Assembly: GCA_000509105.1 (NCBI GenBank)
Contig: BAIF02000109.1
Location: 1 to 64,000 of the forward strand
DNA length: 64,000 nucleotides
Reading direction: 5' to 3'
Origin: Clostridiales bacterium VE202-21
GTDB taxonomy: Bacteria; Bacillota; Clostridia; Lachnospirales; Lachnospiraceae
In this document: positions 56,450-64,000 of the stretch, piece by piece
Layout: every line of letters starts with the position of its first letter
Position numbering within the stretch: position 1 is the stretch's first letter
Translations under genes and position numbers: made by a program
Notes under the pieces: generated by a model
Told to the model about the DNA's origin: nothing
Database searches by the model: none
What the model saw: the letters and a program-made list of their open reading frames with translations, nothing else

Positions 56450-56683
56450 ATGGCAAGACAGAGAAAATCACTGGAAACACAAATTCGTAATTTGGACGAG
56501 CAGATTAATAAACTGCAGGAAAAGCTGGATGCATTAGTACAGCAAAAGAAAGAGCTATTGAATAAGAAGAGAGACGAGGAGCTGAAAGAACTTTACGATT
56601 TTATGACAACAAATAATATGTCCATTCAGGATATATATAATCTGGTGGGGCAGGAAGAACATACAGAGCAGCAGACTGCTTAA
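56450..56683 (+). CDS. Small coiled-coil protein, function unknown
   Basis: This 77-residue protein is one long coiled coil (residues 8-50) followed by a short helical hairpin (LYDFMTTNNMSIQDIYNLV). That N-coiled-coil plus short C-terminal recognition segment resembles H-NS-like or small nucleoid/oligomerising proteins but is not diagnostic. GGAGAG precedes ATG 56450. A hairpin and then repeat A copy 2 follow. Confidence 0.7.
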   Translation: MARQRKSLETQIRNLDEQINKLQEKLDALVQQKKELLNKKRDEELKELYDFMTTNNMSIQDIYNLVGQEEHTEQQTA

Positions 56684-56690
56684 CCAAAGG

Positions 56691-56730
56691 TGAAAACAGG
56701 GGGTCGGTTATAAAAGCCGAACCCCTGTTT
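56691..56730 (+). terminator. Terminator of the coiled-coil gene
   Basis: AAAACAGGGG and TCGG pair with CCGA and CCCCTGTTTT around TTATAAAAG, ending in TTTT. Confidence 0.8.
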
Positions 56731-56891
56731 TATGATATAGGAAAATCCTCTGGAATTTCCTATATCATAAAACCCTCCGGGAGGATGCACTCGCCGCGAT
56801 AAGGTACAGAGCCGCAAGCGGCATCGCGGCGCCAAAGTGTACAAGCCCCTCATGAGTGGGGTGGGGCGTTGAGGCGGGCTTGCCCACTTTG
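56731..56891 (+). repeat. Interspersed repeat family A, copy 2
   Basis: This element begins with the TATGATATAGG/CCTATATCATA hairpin (56731-56769) and continues CCCTCCGGGAGGATGCACTC, CCGCAAGCGG, CATCGCGGCGCCAAAG, CCCCTCATGAG to GGGCTTGCCCACTTTG. It closely matches 46047-46214 with a few indels. Like that copy it starts directly after a terminator. Confidence 0.85.
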
Positions 56892-56943
56892 CTGTCTGCA
56901 TTTTGGAGTAATATTCCCCCTGATCTGTTCACCGGTCTGATTC

Positions 56944-57174
56944 CTAAAGCTGACTGATTTTCTTCATAATGCGCTGATAGATTGCATCCTCTTCCAGATC
57001 GGTGGTCTCGTTGTTATTTAAATTATCACTCAGAAAATCAGGTGTTTCTTCAAAAAATCTAATCTGTTCATCATCAGACAGATCTGCGATAAACTCATAA
57101 AAAAAATCGATATCATCCATATACACAAAGTTCCAGAATTTCTTTTTTTGTTCATAATTCATATTGTGCAACAA
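56944..57174 (-). CDS. Hypothetical acidic protein
   Basis: I do not recognise a family. The protein of 72-76 residues is acidic with aromatic residues (YEQKKKFWNFVYMDDIDFFYEF) and no membrane segment. The likely start is TTG 57174, which follows AGGAGGG by seven bases, rather than ATG 57162. It is divergent from the XRE regulator at 57268. It may be a partner or antidote of that regulator; this is speculation. Confidence 0.55.
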   Translation of the reverse strand: MLHNMNYEQKKKFWNFVYMDDIDFFYEFIADLSDDEQIRFFEETPDFLSDNLNNNETTDLEEDAIYQRIMKKISQL

Positions 57175-57196
57175 AACGAATCCCTCCTTTGTACTT

Positions 57197-57225
57197 ATTA
57201 TAGTCGCTTTATAGACTATAGTCAA
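57197..57225 (-). promoter_or_regulatory. Divergent promoter with palindromic operator
   Basis: On the minus strand TTGACT (57225-57220) and TATAAT (57202-57197) are spaced 17 bases. TATAGTC (57199-57205) is inverted against GACTATA (57214-57220), and GACTATAGTC (57214-57223) is itself a palindrome. The repeats cover the promoter, and the XRE protein encoded on the other strand is the obvious ligand. Confidence 0.75.
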
Positions 57226-57267
57226 TTAAAGAACCGCATACTATCCTATAAAAAAGGAGAGATTGAT

Positions 57268-57495
57268 ATGATTGACTACAGTCCTTTCTGGATGACTCTT
57301 CAAAATTCGGACGAATCCACCTATACATTAATAAAAGATTACAAAGTATCCGGTTCTACAATAGACAGATTGAGAAAAAATGCACCGATCAGCACAGTCA
57401 CACTAAATGATTTGTGCACGATTTTGGAATGTGATGTGCAGGATATTGTACAGTACATAATGACACCGGAGGATAAGAAGCGTTTTATGAAATGA
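57268..57495 (+). CDS. XRE-family helix-turn-helix regulator
   Basis: This 75-residue protein has a single helix-turn-helix (STIDRLRKNAPISTVTLNDLCTILECDVQDIV) like YozG-type Cro/CI proteins. AAGGAGA lies eight bases before ATG 57268. It is divergent from the acidic hypothetical gene, with the palindromic operator between them. It is probably an autorepressor of both. Confidence 0.88.
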   Translation: MIDYSPFWMTLQNSDESTYTLIKDYKVSGSTIDRLRKNAPISTVTLNDLCTILECDVQDIVQYIMTPEDKKRFMK

Positions 57496-57535
57496 TCGGA
57501 AATACCTGGCTAAAATTCAAATAATTCAAATCCCG

Positions 57536-57583
57536 TTGCCGCAGGCGGCGCGAATGTATTGGCATTCGCGCCAGCTGCGGCAA
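57536..57583. repeat. Compound inverted repeat
   Basis: TTGCCGCAG (57536-57544) and GGCGCGAATG (57547-57556) pair with CATTCGCGCC (57563-57572) and CTGCGGCAA (57575-57583), making a nested stem of 19 pairs. It lies between the XRE gene and the aminotransferase gene and resembles the CGAATG/CATTCG hairpin at 171-188. Confidence 0.7.
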
Positions 57584-57647
57584 GTGCATTCACATATCCT
57601 GAAATGCATGATATAATACCTGTATTGCAAAAGAGGAGGCACAAAGA

Positions 57648-58816
57648 ATGGAAAGTTTTCAATTTTCAGAAAAAGTTAATAGTATTCAACCCGGAATCTT
57701 TTCCGCGCTGAATCAGAAGAAGAATGAGCTGCTTGCCCGTGGGCGCAGGGTATATAATTTGTCGGTCGGTACCCCTGATTTTAAACCGGCCCCGCATATC
57801 ATGAAGGCGATGCAGGATGCCTGCAAAGATCCGGAGAATTATAAATACTCACTTACCGATCTGCCGGAGCTGATTGAGGCGGTACAGTACAGGTATGAGA
57901 AAAGGTTCGGGGTGAAACTTGAGCCAGATGAGGTGATGTCGGTCTATGGGTCGCAGGAAGGCATGGCCCATATTGGCCTGGTCCTTTGTAATCCGGGGGA
58001 ATCAATCCTGGTACCGAATCCGGGGTATCCTCTGTTTGAGATGAGCGGTATCATGGCGGGGGCAGCTGTTGAGACTTATAAGATAGAAGAGCGGAACGGG
58101 TATCTGCCGGATTTGGAGAAAATTCCGGAGGATGTGCTGAAAAGAACGAAATACATGGTTGTTTCCTACCCGCTCAATCCGGTCTGTGCCTGTGCGCCGG
58201 ATGAATTTTATGAAAAGCTGATTGTGTTTGCCAGAAAACATCAAATCATTATTCTGCACGATAATGCCTATTCGGATATTATTTATACCCGGAAACAGGG
58301 GCGGTCCTTCCTTTCCTTTGAAGGGGCCAGGGAGGTTGCCGTAGAGTTTTACTCTCTGTCAAAGTCCTATAATCTCACAGGAGCCAGAATTTCGTTTGTG
58401 GTGGGGAACCGGGAGATTGTAGAGAAGTTTAAGACGCTGCGTTCACAGATTGATTATGGGATATTCCTGCCTGTGCAGTATGCGGCTATCGCCGCACTGA
58501 CCGGACCGGATGATTTTATCGAAGAGCAGCGCTTGGAATATGAGAGGAGGAACAGGGCGCTGTGCGCCGGATTGAGACGGATCGGCTGGGATGTCCCGGA
58601 CAGCGCGGGAACGATGTTTGTCTGGGCCAGGATACCGGAAAAATATGAGTCTTCATTTGCATTCTGTATGGAACTGATGGAACGAACAGGCTGATTGTAA
58701 CGCCGGGCAGCGCATTTGGAAGCGAGGGGGAAGGATACGTCAGGATGGCCCTTGTTGTCGGAACTGGGGAGATCGAGGAAATCCTGCATGCCGTAGAAGC
58801 TGCGGACTTATTTTAA
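57648..58816 (+). pseudogene. Class I/II aminotransferase, frameshifted near the C-terminus
   Basis: The protein is a PLP fold type I aminotransferase (aspartate/DAP aminotransferase-like) with PLP lysine K239 (SLSKSYNLTGAR), GYPLFEM and NPVCACAP blocks. The first frame ends at TGA 58692-58694 after 348 residues. Moving to the next frame from 58691 restores LIVTPGSAFGSEGEGYVRMALV to the stop at 58816, giving about 389 residues, the usual length. The fault is the loss of one base in the GG run at 58689-58690 (ACAGGC for ACAGGGC). All catalytic residues except the C-terminal arginine block (GYVRMAL) remain in the truncated form. A sequencing error is possible. Confidence 0.8.
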
Positions 58817-58904
58817 GATGTATGAGAGCGTGATTGAAACAGCCTGCGGCAAGCAATTTTCAATCACGCTTTTGATTTTATAATCTTCTTAGGCGTATTT
58901 TATG

Positions 58905-58945
58905 TTGACTTCTAATTGGTATTATTATACAATACCAATTAGAAG
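58905..58945 (+). promoter_or_regulatory. Promoter and 15-bp inverted-repeat operator of the glycyl radical enzyme operon
   Basis: CTTCTAATTGGTATT (58909-58923) is the exact reverse complement of AATACCAATTAGAAG (58931-58945) with a seven-base spacer. A promoter overlaps it: TTGACT (58905-58910) and TACAAT (58928-58933), 17-base spacing. A GntR protein encoded at the end of the operon is the likely ligand, since ATTGGTATT/AATACCAAT resembles GntR-family half-sites. Confidence 0.85.
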
Positions 58946-58981
58946 GGGAACTATTTCTCACAGAAAGGAAAGGACAATGCC

Positions 58982-59848
58982 ATGCGGATATTTCAGAGAG
59001 GGTTTAACTATTCCCAGGATGGATTTGGAAATAGGCTGGTCTATCATTTACAAGGGTGCAATATGAATTGCCCCTGGTGTTCGAATCCCGAAGGAATGAG
59101 ATGGGAAGGCGTACTAATAACAGAGGAAGAATGGCTATTGGATGAGGTCTGTCCACATCATGCAGTTCGAAATAAGACGCTGGACAGGACGATTTGCCGG
59201 GAATGCATGGAAAAAGAATGCGTGACTAAGCATCGGACGAAGGGAATACGCCTTTCCTATGAAGAGGTGGAGGTGGAGGCAGTCGTAGAAGAAGTTACAG
59301 CGAACAGCCCTATGTTTTATGATGGAGGCGGGGTTACATTTACCGGAGGAGAGGCAACGCTACAGTTTGATGAACTGCTGGAGACTCTGGAACGCCTGCA
59401 TGCAGCGGAGATTCATACAGCGTTGGAAACGAATGGCGCCAGTCCGCGCCTGAAGGAATGTCTTCCCTATATCAGCCAGCTGATCATGGACTGTAAGCTG
59501 TGTGATGAGGAAAAACACAGAATAGCAACCGGCATTTCTAATAAGCAGACTCTGGAGAATATAAGGCACGCTGCCAGAGTCCATCCCTGCCTGCACGTAC
59601 GAATTCCCCTGATCGGTAAAGTGAACGACAGTGAAGAAGATATCAGAGATTTTCTCGAATTCTTTCAAACCATCGGGGGAGATAATGTGACGTTTGAGAT
59701 CTTGTCCTATCATGAGTTTGGAAAAAAGAAATGGGAACAGTGTGGCTGGGAATACAAGATGTCAGAAACGGCCCACGTAAGAGAGGAGACAATCCAGCTG
59801 TTCAGGGAGAAAATCGTGGAACTTGGCCTGAATTATATGCGTACATAG
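58982..59848 (+). CDS. Glycyl radical enzyme activase (radical SAM)
   Basis: This 288-residue protein has the radical SAM cluster C26-x3-C30-x2-C33 (GCNMNCPWCSNPEG), the GGEAT loop (FTGGEATLQ) and a C-terminal HxEFGKKKWE block. It generates the glycyl radical on its partner by using SAM. The insert between the cluster and the GGE loop keeps only four cysteines (C57, C72, C75, C80), enough for one extra cluster, where many activases carry eight. It is followed by the radical enzyme gene, and the strong GAAAGGAAAGGAC ribosome binding site precedes it. Confidence 0.93.
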   Translation: MRIFQRGFNYSQDGFGNRLVYHLQGCNMNCPWCSNPEGMRWEGVLITEEEWLLDEVCPHHAVRNKTLDRTICRECMEKECVTKHRTKGIRLSYEEVEVEAVVEEVTANSPMFYDGGGVTFTGGEATLQFDELLETLERLHAAEIHTALETNGASPRLKECLPYISQLIMDCKLCDEEKHRIATGISNKQTLENIRHAARVHPCLHVRIPLIGKVNDSEEDIRDFLEFFQTIGGDNVTFEILSYHEFGKKKWEQCGWEYKMSETAHVREETIQLFREKIVELGLNYMRT

Positions 59849-59899
59849 ATGGATTTGCATATGGAAGTGTGTTTGAAAAGAGAGAAAGGAGCAGCGATT

Positions 59900-62284
59900 A
59901 TGATGGCAGAAAACGTATTGACGGCAGAAAAAATTACGGAACTTGCAAAAAAAAGATTTCAGGAGGAACGGAGCATAGACCATCTGGAAGGGTGGTTTCT
60001 GGCAAAAGAAATCATGAGAAGATGTGACAGTGAATTCAGGGAAGATCCGGATTCCATCCGCATTGCCAAAACACTTGTGGAGATTGCCAGGGAACTTCCG
60101 CTGTGGATCAGCGACTATCACCTGTTTGCAGGAACTCAGGATGATTCCTTTGCGCGTTCCTACGCATTGATCAATCCGGCATTCACAGTGGACTCTTTCA
60201 GCGGATACTGTGATCCGGTAGCTGTATTTGGAGATATCGATCCCATTGGTGATATCACCAGAGAAAGAATTGAGGATCTAAGGGAATATAACAATCACAC
60301 GAAGTTTGCAGATGCTCTGCGCCGGGCCTATGATATAGCGGGCGACAGCACGAGTGAAGCCATATTTTTTATCGAACAAGTAACAGGACATCTGATTCCG
60401 GACGTACGGCCTATGTTAAAAAAAGGGATACATGGCGTTAAGGAACAGATCCGGGAGCAGATGGCATCCGTAACAGACGAGGAGAAGAAGATTTATTATA
60501 CCGCAATGAATACGGCACTGGATGCGGCTCTCGTCCTTGCAGGCCGGTATGCGGATCTTGCCCATAAAAAATGGGAAAGTGCAGGGGAGGAGGATAAGCC
60601 AAGGTTTGCGATGATGGAAGCGGCTCTGAGAAAGGTTCCTGGACGTGGGGCTGAGAATCTGTACGAGGCGGTTCAGTCCTTTATTTTAATATGGCAGACC
60701 ATGTGCCTGGAGCAGACACCGAACCCCTTTGCATTTTCCGTGGGAAATGCGGATCGGATTTTCGAACCCTACCGGGCAATGGACGGGACTGACCGGGAGA
60801 CAGCAGCCGCTTTATTCAAGCATCTGCTTGTGTTTTTTAATGTTGCGGACAGAAGCTGGGCGATCTCTCAGAATCTAATGATAGGCGGTAAATCAAATGA
60901 AGGGGAGGACCTGACAAATCCATCCTCTTATGCACTCCTGGATGCCTACTACGATATGAATCTGCCGCAGCCTATTCTCTCTGTTAAGCTTCATAAGAAT
61001 ACGCCCCCGGAACTATATGAGAGCATGGGCAGATTTTTCTTCACTCCGGGATGCCTGACCCCATCGCTGTTTAACGACGATGCAGTATTCTGTGTCCTAA
61101 AAAACCAGAGCGGTGTGGAAGAGGAAGACCTGCAGGATTACTCGGTAGCCGGCTGCCAGGAGCCTTTGATCATGGGGAAAGACAATGGCAATACAACGAA
61201 CAGCTGGCTGAATCTCGGCAAGATATTGGAGCTTTCCCTGAACGGAGGTGTCTCCACGATCACCGGCAGGAAGCTCGGTAAAAGCGACGAGGAGCTGGGA
61301 TATGGGAATAAACGTGAGATTCTTGAAAATATTCGTTCCATATTTTATAGCAATCTGGAGGAATATACAGATATGATGGTGGAATGTGCGAATGCGGCAT
61401 CAGAGGCGATTGGCTTGCTCCAGGTTCCATTCTTATCTTCTATGATGGGCGGAGTGGAGAGCGGGATAGATGTCAGAGACACGAAGCGCCAGGGAACAAG
61501 GTACAACGGAAGCGGCTGTCTGATTCACGGTCTGTCAGTTGTGGCGGATGCATTCACCGCCATTGACACCCTGCTGGAGGAATGCCCCCAGGATGCAGAC
61601 CGGCTGATTGAAGCGCTGCGCACGAATTTTGAGCAGGATCCGGAGATGCAGCAGTATCTTCTGACAGCGCCTAAATTCGGTAATAATATCGCAAGGGTCG
61701 ATAACGAGGCCGCAGAGATCGCGAACCGTGTCAGCGACCTGATTGCATCCAAAAAGAATTATCTTGGCAATCCATTCCGGCCTGACTGGTCAACTCCTTC
61801 GACACATCTGCTTTATGGATACTGGGTAGGAGCCACGCCGGACGGCAGGAAGTCCAGAGAACAGCTGGGATATGGAGTGGATCCGCTGTATGGGGAAGCG
61901 CATCAGGGGCTTGGATTCAGGATGCTTTCTAATATGAAGCTTCCTTTCGATAAAATGAACGGCGGCTATGCATCCCATCTGGGGATCAATCCGAATTATT
62001 TTAAAACCCAGTTGTTTGAGCAGAAAGGGAGGGAATTCCGGGATAAGATTATATCTCCATTGTTCTATAATCCGCAGAAGGAGGGCGTATCCCCATTTTA
62101 CTTGTATGTGAATGTAACAACTCCCGGCATGCTGCGCAAGGTGCTGGAAAATCCCAAAAAATACGCCCCCAGCGGCGTATATATTATGAGAATCCACGGT
62201 ACATTTGTTAACTTCCTGGATCTTTCGCCGGATATCCAGGAGGATATTATTAAACGTCTGGATCTAGAGTCAACCAGTTTATAA
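59900..62284 (+). CDS. Glycyl radical enzyme of unassigned specificity (PFL-like)
   Basis: This 794-residue protein is a full-length glycyl radical enzyme. The thiyl radical site is C419 with E421 (VAGCQEPLIMG); the glycyl loop is R764-I-H-G767-T-F-V-N-F, 27 residues from the C-terminus. Dehydratase-type members usually show GCxE with V or I at x; Gln here and RIHG instead of RVxG are unusual. The Glu after the Cys fits elimination or dehydration chemistry, not pyruvate formate-lyase, which has two adjacent cysteines. I start at ATG 59900 because AAAGGAGC precedes it by eight bases. The activase lies upstream and the kinase downstream. Confidence 0.9.
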   Translation: MMAENVLTAEKITELAKKRFQEERSIDHLEGWFLAKEIMRRCDSEFREDPDSIRIAKTLVEIARELPLWISDYHLFAGTQDDSFARSYALINPAFTVDSFSGYCDPVAVFGDIDPIGDITRERIEDLREYNNHTKFADALRRAYDIAGDSTSEAIFFIEQVTGHLIPDVRPMLKKGIHGVKEQIREQMASVTDEEKKIYYTAMNTALDAALVLAGRYADLAHKKWESAGEEDKPRFAMMEAALRKVPGRGAENLYEAVQSFILIWQTMCLEQTPNPFAFSVGNADRIFEPYRAMDGTDRETAAALFKHLLVFFNVADRSWAISQNLMIGGKSNEGEDLTNPSSYALLDAYYDMNLPQPILSVKLHKNTPPELYESMGRFFFTPGCLTPSLFNDDAVFCVLKNQSGVEEEDLQDYSVAGCQEPLIMGKDNGNTTNSWLNLGKILELSLNGGVSTITGRKLGKSDEELGYGNKREILENIRSIFYSNLEEYTDMMVECANAASEAIGLLQVPFLSSMMGGVESGIDVRDTKRQGTRYNGSGCLIHGLSVVADAFTAIDTLLEECPQDADRLIEALRTNFEQDPEMQQYLLTAPKFGNNIARVDNEAAEIANRVSDLIASKKNYLGNPFRPDWSTPSTHLLYGYWVGATPDGRKSREQLGYGVDPLYGEAHQGLGFRMLSNMKLPFDKMNGGYASHLGINPNYFKTQLFEQKGREFRDKIISPLFYNPQKEGVSPFYLYVNVTTPGMLRKVLENPKKYAPSGVYIMRIHGTFVNFLDLSPDIQEDIIKRLDLESTSL

Positions 62285-62297
62285 AAAGGAGGATCAT

Positions 62298-63775
62298 ATG
62301 CAGTATTATATAGGGATCGATCTGGGAACCTCCAGTGTAAAGTCTCTTCTTATGGAGGAAAATGGAAGGGCGGTGGGGACCGCACAGGTGGGATATGAAA
62401 TTATAAAACGGGAACAGCAGTACGCGGAGCAGGATATAGACCTGCTCTGCGATGCAGCCCTGCGCACGGTCAGGTCACTGCTGGAGAAACATCAGGATGC
62501 AAGGGCTTGTATCAAAGGCGTGGGCTTTTCCGGGCAAATGCACGGCCTGGTTATGATTGGCAGAGACGGGAAACCCCTGAGAAATGCGATTATATGGGCC
62601 GATCAGCGCTCGCAGCAGGAGATTCAGAATCTATATTCCATCATACCAAGGGAGGAATATCATCAAATCTCGCTGAATTCCCTGAGTACCGGTTTTTTAA
62701 TCAGCTCGCTGATGTGGGTGAAAGAGCATGAGCCGGAAGTCTACAATTCTATTGATAAGGTAATGCTGCCCAAGGACTATCTGCGTTACAGAATGTGCGG
62801 AGAATTGGGCACAGATATGTCCGATGCCTCCAGCACTGCCATTTTTGACACAAAAAGCAGGCAGTGGGCTTGGAATTTCATAGACCGGCTGGGACTGGAG
62901 AGAGGCTTTTTCGTACCGTGCCGTGAAGCCTATGAGGCGGCTGGGGAGTCAACTGCTGCGTGCGAGAGGCTGACGGGGCTGAAGGCAGGGACAAAGCTCG
63001 TATATGGCGGAGGCGACAGCCTGATGCAGGCGGTGGGAAATGGTATCATATCACCGGGAACTTTGTCGGCTAATATTGGGACGGCCAGCCAGCTGGCCTG
63101 TGCTGTCAGCACACCGCTGTATGACAAACTTTACAGAACAAACACCTTCTGCCATGTACGAGAAGACCGGTGGATGCTCATGGGCGCCAATCTGAGCGGA
63201 GGCGTGGCTTTGAAGTGGCTGATGAAAAATATTCTGGATATGCAGTCCTTCGATGATATGACAGCCCTGGCCGAGACGGTTCCCGCCGGGAGCAGGGGCC
63301 TTCTTTTTCTCCCTATCTGAGCGGGGAGCGCACGCCCTACAATGATCCGGAAGCAAAAGGCATCTACCATGGCCTGACACTGAGCCATACTAAGGCGGAT
63401 CTGATACGCAGCACAATGGAAGGGATTATCTTCGGGCTGAAAAACTCTTTGGAAATCTTTCAGGATATGGGGGTTGGATTCCAGCGTATCCTTGCATCCG
63501 GGGGCGGTGCAAGAGGTCGTCTTTTCCGTCAGATCCAGGCGGATATGTTTGGAAAAGAAATCTATACAAGCCTGATTCAGGAACAGGCTTGTATGGGGGC
63601 TGCCATCACGGCTGCGGTGGGCACGGGCGGTTATGCATCGTTTGAAGAGGCATGCGGCTGGATTGTCCGGCTCAGCAGTGATGTGGCAGCGCCGGATCCG
63701 GAAAATCAGAAAGTATATGAGGAAAGATATCAGATCTACAAAGAACTGTATCCCAGAAATAAAGATTTATTTTAA
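62298..63775 (+). pseudogene. Xylulokinase-like FGGY carbohydrate kinase, frameshifted
   Basis: The FGGY kinase starts with the ATP-binding YIGIDLGTSSVKSLLM, then GVGFSGQMHGLV and WADQR, which are closest to XylB. The first frame ends at TGA 63318-63320. From 63314 the next frame continues LSGERTPYND through the second ATP-binding block (LASGGGARGRLF) to 63775, so the intact protein would be about 492 residues, the usual XylB length. The cause is loss of one base in the C run at 63311-63313. A sequencing error or a true break are both possible. It follows the glycyl radical enzyme by 13 bases with an AAAAAGGAGG ribosome binding site. Confidence 0.85.
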
Positions 63776-63823
63776 TAGTAACCTCTATTGCATCAGTAAT
63801 GCAGAAAGACTATAATTGTTTGC

Positions 63824-64000
63824 ATGAGTGAAGAAAATTTATACATCAACGTAAAAAACAGAATATGTGACCTGATATTTAACGGAACCTATCAGGAAGG
63901 GAAGAGGATACCCTCCGAACGCATACTGGCGGAGACTTTGGAGGTGAGCAGGGTAACGGTTAGGAAGTCCCTGGATCTGTTGGAGCATGATCATCTGATT
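63824..64000 (+). CDS. GntR-family regulator, cut by the window edge
   Basis: Only the first 59 residues are in the window. They form a GntR winged helix with the recognition segment RIPSERILAETLEVSRVTVRKSLDLLE (quoted only in part as PSERILAETLEVSRVTVRK). It lies about 50 bases after the kinase stop and has a poor ribosome binding site. It is the natural candidate to bind the 15-bp inverted repeat in front of the activase gene. Confidence 0.85.
   Translation, partial: MSEENLYINVKNRICDLIFNGTYQEGKRIPSERILAETLEVSRVTVRKSLDLLEHDHLI

Overview
The window looks like chromosome of an anaerobic, low-to-moderate GC Firmicute, most likely a Lachnospiraceae / Clostridium cluster XIVa gut bacterium. The grounds are strong AGGAGG ribosome binding sites, T-box leaders before cysE-cysS and thrS, a CIRCE site on hsp20, single-chain PurL, a SigH-type sigma factor in the Bacillus-like cysE-cysS-mrnC-rlmB-sigH order, MocR/YtrA-type GntR regulators, LytTR/GHKL signalling and oxygen-sensitive glycyl-radical chemistry. 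No phage, insertion-sequence transposase, CRISPR array or rRNA was seen. Most of the window is core genome, with accessory regulation modules in between.

Layout. 0.5-8.4 kb: a radical SAM DNA-repair pair, NfeD-SPFH membrane proteins, a LytTR/GHKL two-component system and an XPD/DinG-like helicase with a Cas4-like N-terminal domain. 8.5-16.5 kb: CIRCE-controlled hsp20, then on the minus strand an FtsX-type ABC exporter and an OmpR two-component system, a LysR regulator and a divergent DUF1461 membrane protein. 16.6-22 kb: purL, a tRNA-Val/tRNA-Met pair, ispF and a GNAT enzyme. 23.3-27.9 kb: a Cys T-box followed by cysE, cysS, mrnC, rlmB and sigH. 28-30 kb: a YtrA-like GntR/ABC operon and tRNA-Thr. 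30-39 kb: dtd, LytTR/LiaF-like pair, DUF6512, AraC regulator, ECF sigma/anti-sigma, NUDIX and an NSS transporter ending at a 66-bp perfect palindrome. 39-48.6 kb: glnS, a MocR regulator, cls, purA, small membrane proteins, a SEC-C protein and a YdcF-family protein. 48.6-56.2 kb: a leader RNA and DUF2798 protein, Thr T-box and thrS, DUF1540, an AI-2E family transporter, metA (predicted acetyl-CoA type) and a D,D-carboxypeptidase. 56.4-58.8 kb: a small coiled-coil protein, a divergent XRE/acidic-protein pair and a frameshifted aminotransferase.

The most promising system is at 58.9-64 kb. A 15-bp perfect inverted-repeat operator/promoter precedes a glycyl-radical-enzyme activase, a glycyl radical enzyme with unusual motifs (GCQEP; RIHG at the glycyl loop), a xylulokinase-like FGGY kinase (frameshifted here) and a GntR regulator cut by the window edge. 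I infer a catabolic operon in which a polyol or sugar-like substrate undergoes radical elimination and the product is phosphorylated. The substrate cannot be read from sequence.

At least three families of short non-coding interspersed repeats occur in the intergenic spaces: a ~160-bp hairpin-ended element at 12.5, 46.05 and 56.7 kb, a GTATACCCAAAGGG element at 0.44 and 54.7 kb, and a CCAAACGAATCAATACGCTGC element at 9.2 and 30.2 kb.
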